DNA of 45,884 bases, taken from the NCBI GenBank assembly GCA_019308925.1, contig JAFDHG010000033.1, positions 1 through 45,884 on the forward strand, in the 5' to 3' direction. The stretch comes from Deltaproteobacteria bacterium (lineage in GTDB: Bacteria; Desulfobacterota; B13-G15; RBG-16-54-18). Shown here in pieces: positions 24,702 to 31,836 of the stretch (positions are counted from its first letter, which is position 1; every line of letters starts with the position of its first letter). The position numbers and the translations under genes were made by a program. The notes under the pieces were generated by a model, which saw nothing but the letters and a program-made list of their open reading frames with translations, searched no databases and was not told the origin of the DNA.

Positions 24702-25769
24702 CGCCTTCCTCCCCCTCTATCCCCATTCCCAAGGCCCTGTACAGAGAAGTCAATCCGGCGCTGGGAAGGGGAATGAAGGGCTTGTCCTCCTTCTTGCAGA
24801 GCCTTTTTGCTATGCTAGAGGCGAAATGGCTGACACAATTGACCGGAAGGAGGACAACGTCAGCCCATTTAACCTTGTTCTCGAGAGCCTCTCCCCCCTT
24901 GCCATAGTAACCGCTGTGGTACTCAAAGATTCCTCCTAGTGACTCTATAAGCTGCCGATAGCGATCTTCCATCCTACCCAGACCGCCGATAAACAGGACC
25001 TTTTTCCCCTTTAATGAATGGATGGTAGAGGGCAAAGGTACAGGAGAAGGGAGACTTTCTTCTTGCCCTGAGTTCGCCTTCAAGCCCATCTTTTCCAACT
25101 CTTTCTCCAGCTCTTTTACCTTCTTTTCTAATAAAAGGCGGAGGTTCCTCTCCTGCTGCAACCTCCCCAGCAACTCTGTCCTCTTCTGCCTCCATCTAAG
25201 GGTTGCTTCCGTGGGGACCGAGACCGTGCCAATTGGAAGCTTCTTCAAGCCATCGAGCTTTTCCTTCAAAGATTGAAGGACTTTTTCTTTTTCCCGTACC
25301 TTCCCCTTCAGCCGATCCCGCTCAGATCGAACCCTGGAGAGTCGATCCTGGATCTTTGTGAGCCTCTGTTTTAGGTTCTCCAACTCCCCGCCCAAGCCCG
25401 CCACTTTCCGTACTCTCGCGATTTGCTTTGTTGCGTTCCCAAAGCAGGTCATGTGGACTTCGCCAAAGATCTTCATCAGCAGCTCAGGAGGGACATCCTC
25501 TCGAGTCATGATCGCCCAAAAGGACCCTTTCATTTCTCCTTGCTGAATCAATTCCCTCCAAACCCCTTCAATCTCCTCACCCTCTACCCTGTCCCGATTA
25601 AATGGCTGTGGACCTCGAAGGGTGTGGCTGCACCGTCCTTGCTAAATCCCGTCTGTCTTGCTAGCTTTCTCGCCTCTTCATCCGTGAGGCAAATTCCAAA
25701 TGCGTGGCACATCAACCATTCGATCTCCCAGAGAGGGCGCCTTTTCTTTAAAGGGACCAACGTTTGCAT
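24691..25769 (-). pseudogene. DUF2325 coiled-coil protein broken by a frameshift
   Basis: The N-terminal part starts at ATG 25767-25769 behind GAGGAGG and reads WLMCHAFGICLTDEEARKLA and ATPFEVHSHLIGTG, then stops at a TAG at 25584-25586. The rest continues in another frame (VEGEEIEGVWRELIQQGEMK), followed by FWAIMTREDVPPELL, a long coiled coil (about 90 residues from LENLKQRLTK) and the DUF2325 C-terminal domain (KGKKVLFIGGLGRMEDRY; YYGKGGEAL; VLLPVNCVSHFASSIAKRLC). Together they form one family protein of about 355 residues with a one-base shift near 25560-25600. The DUF2325 domain is Rossmann-like with a conserved Cys; its role is unknown. The shift may be real or a sequence error. If real, translation could restart at the TTG at 25549-25551. 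Confidence 0.65.
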
Positions 25770-25803
25770 AATCCACCTCCTCTTTTGAATTTTGCGATCT
25801 CAC

Positions 25804-25852
25804 GTTACGCCCTCCCTTTCCCTGCCGTGCAGGGTCCGTAAGACGCCCCAAT
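25804..25852 (-). ncRNA. Half copy (3b) of the structured RNA element, before DUF2325
   Basis: On the minus strand: GGGGCGTCTTACGG, hairpin CCCTGC/GCAGGG (25820-25825 with 25829-25834), AAAGGGAGG, GCGTAAC. The terminator half is missing. It lies 35 bases before the DUF2325 start. The stem differs from copies 1-3 but still pairs, and the flanking conserved bases are kept. Confidence 0.55.
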
Positions 25853-25950
25853 AAAAAAGAGGTAACCCGATGTCCTTTGAAGACCATCAAGTTACGCCTT
25901 CACTTCCCCTGCCCATCGCAGGGGCCGTAAGACGCCCCAAAAATAATCTC
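25853..25950 (-). ncRNA. Structured RNA element copy 3 with terminator
   Basis: It follows the stop of 25949-26263: GATTAT, GGGGCGTCTTACGG, hairpin CCCCTGC/GCAGGGG (25906-25912 with 25918-25924), AAGTGAAGG, then the terminator GGCGTAACTTGATG/CATCGGGTTACC with inner stem GTCTT/AGGAC and a U-run (25853-25858). The A-T pair of copies 1 and 2 (TGA/TCA) is C-G here (TGC/GCA), a compensatory change. Confidence 0.65.
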
Positions 25951-26263
25951 AAGCTGTTTTTATTAACACATCCATCAACCTCTTTCTCAACCCCTCCAGC
26001 CTCTTTGATTTGAAGGCCTTCTTTGTCTCCTCCAATACCTCTATGGTCTCGGTCAGGACCTGGCGCAACAACCTTCTGTGCGGGCAATCCAGCAGAGAAC
26101 AGAGATCAGCAGGGCACCTATCCTTCATCTCTCCCAGGATGCTGAGCAGGATGTGTTGTTGCATATTTACCCGATCATGGAGGTCCTGGGTGCTCCTTTC
26201 GATGAGATTTTTCAAATGTTCTTTATTCCCCTGCGCCGGGACCTTTTCCTCTTTGATAGACAC
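25949..26263 (-). CDS. Unidentified 104-aa protein with a Cys cluster (paralogue B)
   Basis: This is the sister of 20112-20420: same length, same helix pattern (LIERSTQDLHDRVNMQQH), same Cys cluster (CPADLCSLLDCPHRRLL) and same basic C-terminal helix (VLEETKKAFKSKRLEGL). The start is a GTG (26261-26263). A DtxR-like inverted repeat lies upstream (26301-26319), so it is probably iron-controlled. It stands at the front of the DUF2325-feoA-feoB group. Function unknown. Confidence 0.75.
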   Translation of the reverse strand: MSIKEEKVPAQGNKEHLKNLIERSTQDLHDRVNMQQHILLSILGEMKDRCPADLCSLLDCPHRRLLRQVLTETIEVLEETKKAFKSKRLEGLRKRLMDVLIKTA

Positions 26264-26300
26264 AATATTGGCCTTTCAAGATTTTATAAGATTAATAAAA

Positions 26301-26319
26301 TTAGATTAGTATCATCTAA
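26301..26319 (-). promoter_or_regulatory. DtxR-like operator before paralogue B
   Basis: TTAGATTAGTATCATCTAA is a 19-bp inverted repeat with seven of nine pairs matching. It has the same TTAG...CTAA ends as the other three boxes in the window and lies 38 bases before the GTG start. Confidence 0.5.
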
Positions 26320-26336
26320 CTTTTACATAAAAAATT

Positions 26337-26555
26337 TTACTTTTCTACCAGGATCTTAGTGGCTACCCCATAGCCCAGGGCCAGCCGTGTCTCCTTTACC
26401 AGGACCATCAGAGGTCCTCGTCCACCGTTGTTCAAGACCTTCATCCGTACGCCCGGCACCAGCCCCATACTGTAAAGTCTTGCCTGTAGCCCACGACCAG
26501 CGTTTATACCCACCAGGGTGACCTCCTCTCCTGGCCCTGTCATGGTCAGCGGCAT
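26337..26555 (-). CDS. feoA: FeoA-type SH3-like protein
   Basis: From ATG 26553-26555, behind a strong AAAGGGGGG site, the product is 72 residues: PGEEVTLVGINAGRGLQARL, LVPGVRMKVL and LALGYGVATKILV. This is a full FeoA. It directly follows the DtxR-type regulator (15 bases), so both come from one promoter. It may serve either FeoB in the window. Confidence 0.88.
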   Translation of the reverse strand: MPLTMTGPGEEVTLVGINAGRGLQARLYSMGLVPGVRMKVLNNGGRGPLMVLVKETRLALGYGVATKILVEK

Positions 26556-26570
26556 AAACCCCCCTTTCAA

Positions 26571-27344
26571 CTAGACCTCCTCTATATAGACATTAGAGGC
26601 CTCTTCTTTACGTAAAGAAAGATGGTACCCCTTCAGCTTGACCTCTACTGGGTCTCCGAGGGGGGCTATGTATTCCATCTCCACGATGGCCCCAGGCACC
26701 ACTCCCATATCCAGTATACGTTGGTGAATCTGGTCTGTCCCCTTGACCTTGGCGATTCTTCCCTTTTGGCCAGGTGAAAGCTCCATCAATGACTTTTCTA
26801 TGGGTTGCGCCTCTTTTCTTGTTTCCATCTCTTTTAGCTTGAAGTCGAATTCCTTCACAAACTCCCTCATGTGCCTCAGGCACTCTTGCGGTGAATGGCC
26901 CTCAGTACCCTTGGCACAATAAGTGGCAAATGATTTCAACCAACTGGGACCGCTTCGAGGACAGACCTCTATGAATTCCATAAACTCCACCAGCCGCTCC
27001 ATGGTCTCAGGACTTACGGCATGCTCCATCTTGCAGGCATCTTCCTCGGCCCTTTTAAGGTCTATACCCAAGATGTTGGATAGGAAACTGGATAGTAACT
27101 CGTGCTTGCGCTTGACCTCTTTGGCTAGATCCAAACCCTTATCAGTCAGCTCCACGTATTCATATTTTTCATGGTTGATCAGGCCCCTTTGCATGAGGGT
27201 GTTGAGCATGCTGGTCACGGTGGGGAGCTTAACGTCCATGTTTTTGGCTATGTCCTTGACCCGGACAGCCTTCTTTTCCTCTTCTAAAAGAAGGATGGCC
27301 TCAAGATAATCTTCCATGGTGGGGGTCAGTATTTCATTATTCAT
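26571..27344 (-). CDS. DtxR/MntR-type metal regulator with a C-terminal FeoA domain
   Basis: Residues 1-75 form the winged helix (TPTMEDYLEAILLLEEEKKA; PTVTSMLNTLMQRGLI); residues about 75-140 the metal-binding dimerisation domain (CKMEHAVSPETMERLVEFM, with the Cys/Met, Glu and His ligands expected in this family); residues about 180-257 a FeoA/SH3-like domain (LSPGQKGRIAKVKG; DMGVVPGAIVEME; LSLRKEEASNVYIEEV). A CP...C cysteine cluster (EVCPRSGPSW, YCAKGTEGHSPQEC) lies between them and could bind a second metal. The promoter contains a perfect inverted repeat, which suggests autoregulation. It probably controls the iron genes here. Confidence 0.9.
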   Translation of the reverse strand: MNNEILTPTMEDYLEAILLLEEEKKAVRVKDIAKNMDVKLPTVTSMLNTLMQRGLINHEKYEYVELTDKGLDLAKEVKRKHELLSSFLSNILGIDLKRAEEDACKMEHAVSPETMERLVEFMEFIEVCPRSGPSWLKSFATYCAKGTEGHSPQECLRHMREFVKEFDFKLKEMETRKEAQPIEKSLMELSPGQKGRIAKVKGTDQIHQRILDMGVVPGAIVEMEYIAPLGDPVEVKLKGYHLSLRKEEASNVYIEEV

Positions 27345-27360
27345 TATTAACCCCTCAAAA

Positions 27361-27406
27361 TAGAATTAGATAATTCTAATTTAAATCCTCAAAATTTTTT
27401 TGTCAA
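27361..27406 (-). promoter_or_regulatory. Promoter and operator of the DtxR-type regulator
   Basis: On the minus strand: -35 TTGACA (27401-27406), 17-base spacer, -10 TAAATT (27378-27383). Overlapping the end of the -10 is a perfect 18-bp palindrome TAGAATTA-GA-TAATTCTA (27361-27378). The layout (operator over the -10) fits repression by the metal-loaded regulator. Confidence 0.75.
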
Positions 27407-27515
27407 GCATTTTTTTATTTTTTTTCTTACGCTTCTGATCCCTCAATCTATCTTTTGTTACACTATGTTAGAAGGTTTGAAGAAAAGATCGGGAAGCTCC
27501 AAGGGAATTTTGCTA

Positions 27516-27665
27516 TCATTTTCCATCTCTGACAAAATAATAAATTTCCTTAACCTTCTCCTCTTTAGTTTTCAGATTTGAAAATTTCTTTCTGGTCAAT
27601 TCTTGAATTTCTTCTGCATAATAATTCAATATGCGTGTTGGTTGTAAATATTGTTGCATCTCCAT
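27516..27665 (-). pseudogene. N-terminal fragment of a transglutaminase-like protein
   Basis: From ATG 27663-27665 (GAGGTGAAG ahead) the frame reads MEMQQYLQPTRILNYYAEEI and KTKEEKVKEIYYFVRDGK, then TGA. YLQPT...EEKV..IY.FVRD is the usual start of transglutaminase-like proteins; the catalytic Cys-His-Asp part is missing. The 27420-27515 and 27666-27835 flanks hold nothing I can support. Confidence 0.5.
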
Positions 27666-27835
27666 CTTCTTCACCTCTATTTATCCTGTGGAATGATAGC
27701 ACGGACCGAGCTATCAATACTACCCCACCACCATTGAAAACTACCGGTTTGTTTGGCAACCCTAATCAATTATCAATCAGTTAATCTAAATAGGTTTTAT
27801 TAATAGTATTATACTTTACTAATTGCAAAAAATCC

Positions 27836-27864
27836 TTGACAAACTAGGATTGCTGTGTTATATA
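27836..27864 (+). promoter_or_regulatory. Promoter of the ferredoxin gene
   Basis: A perfect -35 (TTGACA, 27836-27841), 17-base spacer and -10 TATATA (27859-27864), part of TATATATAAT, stand about 65 bases before the ferredoxin start. No DtxR-like box overlaps it. Confidence 0.75.
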
Positions 27865-27931
27865 TAATATTGGCAGAGTCAATTATGCTTGCCCTTAGAA
27901 AGACCTAAAATAAGGAAAGGAGGTAAACCCC

Positions 27932-28126
27932 ATGGCTCACAGAATCGATCCAAAAAAGTGTGTTTCTTGCGATGCCTGCCGCCTTATGTGCCCGAGGAAC
28001 GCAATCAGTAACGCAGAGACCGAAAAGACATACATTATCGATCCTAAACTGTGCAATGACTGCGTTAACCTGCCTGTCGTCCGGTGCGTTCCCCATTGCC
28101 CTGTGGATGCGATCTCACCTGCCTGA
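27932..28126 (+). CDS. 2[4Fe-4S] ferredoxin
   Basis: The 64-residue product has Cys at 10, 13, 16, 20 (CX2CX2CX3CP) and 41, 44, 52, 56 (CX2CX7CX3CP). The seven-residue spacing in the second motif is as in FdxN-like and other low-potential ferredoxins. The ribosome binding site is AAAGGAGG. A strong terminator follows, so the gene is a single transcription unit. It may supply electrons to low-potential enzymes such as the double-cubane system, but that is not shown. Confidence 0.9.
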   Translation: MAHRIDPKKCVSCDACRLMCPRNAISNAETEKTYIIDPKLCNDCVNLPVVRCVPHCPVDAISPA

Positions 28127-28152
28127 ACCAACATGGAGCGAGCATGCATCCG

Positions 28153-28188
28153 GCCGAGACGGATCCGCCTATCCGTCTCGGCTTTTTT
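28153..28188 (+). terminator. Intrinsic terminator of the ferredoxin gene
   Basis: A perfect 12-bp stem GCCGAGACGGAT/ATCCGTCTCGGC with a six-base loop is followed by TTTTTT. Confidence 0.92.
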
Positions 28189-28195
28189 GTCTTGA

Positions 28196-28777
28196 TCACA
28201 TACTTATGAACGCGGCTGCCTGCTCCCTGGCCTGCTCGAATTCGCGGCTTTTGCGCAGGGAGGGGGTGGGATCTCCGTAGATCCTCCAGCCACAGTTCCC
28301 TGTGGACCGCAACGGGATCAACCCCATGTATCCCAAGACGTCCTTGATGGGATAGCCAAGGGCCAATCCGATCTCGTGCGGTATCTGTCCCTTGTCTTGC
28401 CAGCGCCGCCCCACCTCTTCCAAGAACTCGATGGGCCCGATGTCGTGCGGGTAGCCCATTTTATCGAAGACCCACTGTGGCACGTTCGACAGTGTTTTTT
28501 GTACCTTCATTTGGTCATAGATGATTACCCTGGCGCACACTTGACTACGGCAAAGCACGAGGTACGAAAACCCCCATGATCGCGAAAGCGCTGCGATACG
28601 CTCGATACGTTGATCAATGCTCAACTCGGAATGTTCGGCCCTGAGCATCAACAACTCACCAGCTTTGTCCGCAAACAGCACGCTGGCCATATCAAAAAAC
28701 AACCATTTTTCGAATTCGGTTACAACCTCAGGCAAATGGCTTGCTTGCATTTTCCACGCTTCAAATTTTGGACTCAC
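28196..28777 (-). CDS. DUF3793 family protein
   Basis: The 193-residue product has the family's central patterns: DMASVLFADKAGELLMLR, then LCRSQVCARVIIYD, and the end YPIKDVLGYMGLIPLRSTGNCGWRIYGDP. DUF3793 proteins are often found beside iron transporters and flavodoxins in anaerobes, mostly Firmicutes; function unknown. The start is GTG behind GGAGGAAAAAG. Its promoter carries a DtxR-like box, which supports an iron link. The gene converges on the ferredoxin. Confidence 0.75.
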   Translation of the reverse strand: MSPKFEAWKMQASHLPEVVTEFEKWLFFDMASVLFADKAGELLMLRAEHSELSIDQRIERIAALSRSWGFSYLVLCRSQVCARVIIYDQMKVQKTLSNVPQWVFDKMGYPHDIGPIEFLEEVGRRWQDKGQIPHEIGLALGYPIKDVLGYMGLIPLRSTGNCGWRIYGDPTPSLRKSREFEQAREQAAAFISM

Positions 28778-28902
28778 CTTTTTCCTCCATTAATAATACA
28801 GTTCTTACACCACAGAAGTAGCGGCACTTCTTGGGCTTCTCAAAACAACGGCAATCACTTCGTGTTGTTGTGAAGCGCCCGGTTATTAGTATGAAACAAC
28901 AA

Positions 28903-28940
28903 TATTAGAACAATCTAATACATGAATTATTCTTTGTCAA
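28903..28940 (-). promoter_or_regulatory. DtxR-like promoter-operator before the DUF3793 gene
   Basis: On the minus strand -35 TTGACA (28935-28940), 17-base spacer, -10 TAGATT (28912-28917). A 7-4-7 inverted repeat TATTAGA-ACAA-TCTAATA (28903-28920, plus strand) overlaps the -10. The sequence before the -35 (AAAAAATGC) is identical to that before the regulator's promoter. Confidence 0.7.
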
Positions 28941-28976
28941 GCATTTTTTTGAATTTTTCATGCCGATGTTGGGTCC

Positions 28977-30992
28977 TTAAAACACTCTTCCTATCTGATA
29001 TATTAACACCGCCAATATCCACCCCAGGATCAGGCTATAGCTTACGGCCAAAAGGGTCCAGCGCCAATTGGTCTCCCTCTTTATGGTGGCGATGGCGGCG
29101 ATACAGGGGATGTAGATGAGGGACATTGTCATAAATGCATAGGCCGAAAGGGGTACGAAGTATTGAGGAAGGACCTCCCTAAGTCCCTCTCCCTCCACTC
29201 CATAGAGCGTCCCCAGGGTGCCAACCACCACCTCTTTGGCCACGATCCCGAAAAGGAGCGCTACCGCTGCCTGCCAGAAACCAAAACCAGCCGGCTTGAG
29301 GAGGGGGGCGAATATAGAACCCAACCTCCCAATCAGGCTCCCCTGGGAACCGTACTCCACTCCCGGAGGGAGAGAGGCCAGCAACCAGATCAGCACAACC
29401 CCTGCAAAGATGATAGTCCCTGCCTTGCGGACGAACAAGCTCCCCCTCTCCCACATGTGCAAAATGACCCCCTTGAGGGAGGGGAGGCGATAGGGAGGAA
29501 GTTCCATGATCAAGGGCGCCACCTCCTCCCTGAAGAAGATGGCCTTAAATATCCGCGCCATAATGGTGGCCAGGACGATACCCAAGAGGTACAGGGAAAA
29601 GACCACCAGGCCTTGCCTCTGGGCGAAGAATGCCCCGGCGAAGAGGGTGTAGATGGGCAATCTGGCCGAGCAGGACATCAAGGGGTTAACCAGGATCGTG
29701 AGAATTCTGTCCTTTTTGCTCTCCAGGGTCCGGGTGGCCATGATGGCCGGGATGTTGCAGCCGAAACCGATGATCATCGGGATAAAGGACTTACCATGCA
29801 ACCCGAGGGCATGCATCAACCTGTCCATCACAAAGGCGGCCCTGGCCATATATCCCGAGTCCTCCAGGATGGCGATGGCGAGAAAGAGTAGCAGGATATG
29901 GGGTAGGAAGACCAGTACCGATCCGACCCCTGCGATGATCCCATCGGAGAGGAGGGATATGATCCAGGGGGGCGCCCCAAGAGGTTGGAGGAGGGAGGTG
30001 GTGCCACTGCCCAACCAGCCGAAGAAGGCATCGATCAGGTCGGCCAATGGCCCGCCCAGGCCGAAGACGATTTGGAAGGTCATTACCATGAAGGCGAGGA
30101 AGATAGGGATGCCCAGATACTTATTGGTCAACACCTTATCTATCTGGTCGGACCAATTTATCCTCTCTTCTATATCGGCCCGCTTTTTTATGCACTCCTT
30201 GCACAATCCGTGGATATAACCATATCTCCTTTCGGCGATGAGGGTCTCCAGATCATCATACCCCAGATCTCTTTGGACCTTGAGCAAAAACCGGTTCAAC
30301 TTACCCTCATCGATCCCTTTTCTATAGAGCAGTTTCAGGACGTCAGGGTCTCCTTCTAAGAACTTGATGGTGCTCCATCGAGGGGGATAAGGGAAGTCCT
30401 CCAGGGATCTGATCTCTTCCTCCACCTCTTCGATCATTGTTTCGGTATCCCGGCCATAGTCGATCTTGAACTTGTTATCGGTTCTGGTAGCGGTTGAGAG
30501 GATGGTCTTTTTGAGGTCTTCTATCCCCTGTCCCTTGTTTGCTACTGTGGGCACCACGGGTGCCCTTACCACGTCCGAGACGGTCTGGATGTCTATCTCC
30601 CACCCGCGCTTTTCAGCCAAGTCCAGCATATTGAGACAGATGATCAGATTGACCTTCAACTCCAGGAGCTGGGTGACCAGGTAGAGATTTCTCTCCAGGT
30701 TGGTGGCGTCAACGATTGCAACCACCAGATCGGGCCTCTCCTTCACCAGGAAGTCTCTGGCGATCTTCTCATCGATGGAGTAGGCGGTGAGCCCATAGGT
30801 GCCGGGGAGGTCTACCACCCTCACCCGCGCCCCCTGAAAGGTGAACTCCCCCTCCTTCTTTTCCACCGTGACACCGGGCCAGTTGCCCACATGCTGCCTG
30901 GAGCCGGTGAGCTGGTTGAAGACAGTGGTCTTGCCCGTATTGGGGTTGCCCGCCAGGGCAATGAGTATCTCCTTTCCCCCCTTTTTCTTCAC
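28977..30992 (-). CDS. feoB: FeoB ferrous iron transporter, cysteine form
   Basis: The 671-residue product has GNPNTGKTTVF (G1), VDLPGTYGLT (G3), NMLD (G4), a helical spacer and the membrane domain with GFGCNIPAIMATRT and LVNPLMSCSARLPIY, both family cysteines present. Length is normal for the shorter FeoB type. It ends the feoA-feoA-feoB operon that starts near 31.7 kb. It differs in the region around the first Cys (no GGVFVGG insertion) from the TGA-containing FeoB at 21638-24139, so the two are distinct subfamilies. Confidence 0.95.
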   Translation of the reverse strand: MKKKGGKEILIALAGNPNTGKTTVFNQLTGSRQHVGNWPGVTVEKKEGEFTFQGARVRVVDLPGTYGLTAYSIDEKIARDFLVKERPDLVVAIVDATNLERNLYLVTQLLELKVNLIICLNMLDLAEKRGWEIDIQTVSDVVRAPVVPTVANKGQGIEDLKKTILSTATRTDNKFKIDYGRDTETMIEEVEEEIRSLEDFPYPPRWSTIKFLEGDPDVLKLLYRKGIDEGKLNRFLLKVQRDLGYDDLETLIAERRYGYIHGLCKECIKKRADIEERINWSDQIDKVLTNKYLGIPIFLAFMVMTFQIVFGLGGPLADLIDAFFGWLGSGTTSLLQPLGAPPWIISLLSDGIIAGVGSVLVFLPHILLLFLAIAILEDSGYMARAAFVMDRLMHALGLHGKSFIPMIIGFGCNIPAIMATRTLESKKDRILTILVNPLMSCSARLPIYTLFAGAFFAQRQGLVVFSLYLLGIVLATIMARIFKAIFFREEVAPLIMELPPYRLPSLKGVILHMWERGSLFVRKAGTIIFAGVVLIWLLASLPPGVEYGSQGSLIGRLGSIFAPLLKPAGFGFWQAAVALLFGIVAKEVVVGTLGTLYGVEGEGLREVLPQYFVPLSAYAFMTMSLIYIPCIAAIATIKRETNWRWTLLAVSYSLILGWILAVLIYQIGRVF

Positions 30993-31012
30993 CTAGTACC
31001 TCCTTTTTCCTT

Positions 31013-31243
31013 CTAAGCTTGTAGTACAAGGATCTTATGGGCCATGCCGAACCCCAGTCCAATCCTCATCTCCCCCTTGCCGATGATGACTTGGCCAGGA
31101 GCGGAGTTGGAGATCACCTCGATCACGTCCCCTAGCCCGATCCCAATGCCGAGGAGCCTTCGCATCAACCCGCGGCCAGCCCTTATCTCCACTACTTGTA
31201 CCCGTTTTCCTTCTCTGACCATGCTCAACGGTATAGGGGCCAT
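31013..31243 (-). CDS. feoA: FeoA-type SH3-like protein
   Basis: The 76-residue product shows LSMVREGKRVQVVEIRAGRG, MRRLLGIGIGLGDVIEVI and RIGLGFGMAHKILVLQ, a standard FeoA. It lies two bases after the stop of the FeoA-like gene 31246-31482 and 20 bases before feoB. Confidence 0.9.
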   Translation of the reverse strand: MAPIPLSMVREGKRVQVVEIRAGRGLMRRLLGIGIGLGDVIEVISNSAPGQVIIGKGEMRIGLGFGMAHKILVLQA

Positions 31244-31245
31244 AA

Positions 31246-31482
31246 CTACTTCCTTTCGATCAATACCAGTTCCGCCTCTTCTTTGCGCAGGGAGAGGTGA
31301 TAACCCTTTACCAGGACATCAACCGGGTCCCCGAGAGGTGCTACCTTTTCCACCTGGATCTCTGTTCCTGGGACGATCCCCATATCGAGAAGTCTCCTCT
31401 TGACCTCTCCCTTGCCTTTGAGCCTGAGGACCTTTCCCTTTTGTCCTGGTTTGAACTCCTTGAGGGTGAGCATTTCTTCCAT
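31246..31482 (-). CDS. feoA: FeoA-type protein, regulator-like variant
   Basis: From ATG 31480-31482, behind GAGGAGG, the product is 78 residues: LKEFKPGQKGKVLRLKG, LLDMGIVPGTEIQVEKVAP and LSLRKEEAELVLIE. It resembles the C-terminal FeoA domain of the DtxR fusion protein (LRKEEA end) more than the other FeoA. A broken DtxR start lies just upstream, so this gene is probably the free C-terminal domain left after deletion of the regulator's middle. Confidence 0.8.
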   Translation of the reverse strand: MEEMLTLKEFKPGQKGKVLRLKGKGEVKRRLLDMGIVPGTEIQVEKVAPLGDPVDVLVKGYHLSLRKEEAELVLIERK

Positions 31483-31547
31483 CTCTATACCTCCTCTTTG
31501 ACAATGTTCAGGTCGTTTCCCTGTTTTGGCAAAGTAACTGGATGAAG

Positions 31548-31646
31548 TTAAGAAACCTCTCTCACCCGGATCACTCGACCCTTTTGTCCGATCAACCAGA
31601 TGGCCTCCAGATAGTCTTCCAGGCTGGCCGTAAGCGTTTCTCCCAT
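31548..31646 (-). pseudogene. N-terminal fragment of a DtxR-type regulator
   Basis: From ATG 31644-31646 (AAGGAGG ahead) the frame reads TASLEDYLEAIWLIGQKGRV then RVREVS and TAA. This is the first helix and start of the DNA-binding domain of DtxR/MntR proteins (compare TPTMEDYLEAILLLEE at 26571-27344). The recognition helix and the metal sites are missing. Confidence 0.7.
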
Positions 31647-31666
31647 GAGGCCTCCTTGGTGATATG

Positions 31667-31705
31667 TTAGGAAAGACTAATAATAGGTACAACTTATTTA
31701 GTCAA
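31667..31705 (-). promoter_or_regulatory. DtxR-like promoter-operator of the second feo operon
   Basis: On the minus strand -35 TTGACT (31700-31705), 17-base spacer, -10 TATTAG (31677-31682). TTAG-N6-CTAA (31667-31680) overlaps the -10, as at the other two promoters. Confidence 0.65.
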
Positions 31706-31836
31706 GGTTTTTTTAGCAGTTCGCTTCCATTATGGGAGCAATGATATGGCAGAATTGAGTTTTGCCTGGGGGAAGTTGATCGAAGTTTGTGGAGGGAAAA
31801 AAATAGAAGGCCTTCACTTGCTTCAAATCTTTAACC

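Noticed and set aside
27565-27784. Two overlapping 64-68 codon frames in the regulator-ferredoxin gap
   Set aside because: A different frame there (27516-27665) matches the start of transglutaminase-like proteins and has a ribosome binding site, so these two are shadows.
29163-29891. Long plus-strand frame of 242 codons opposite feoB
   Set aside because: It is antisense to a complete FeoB and its product is low-complexity and charged with no family pattern. The GC-rich codon use of feoB explains it.
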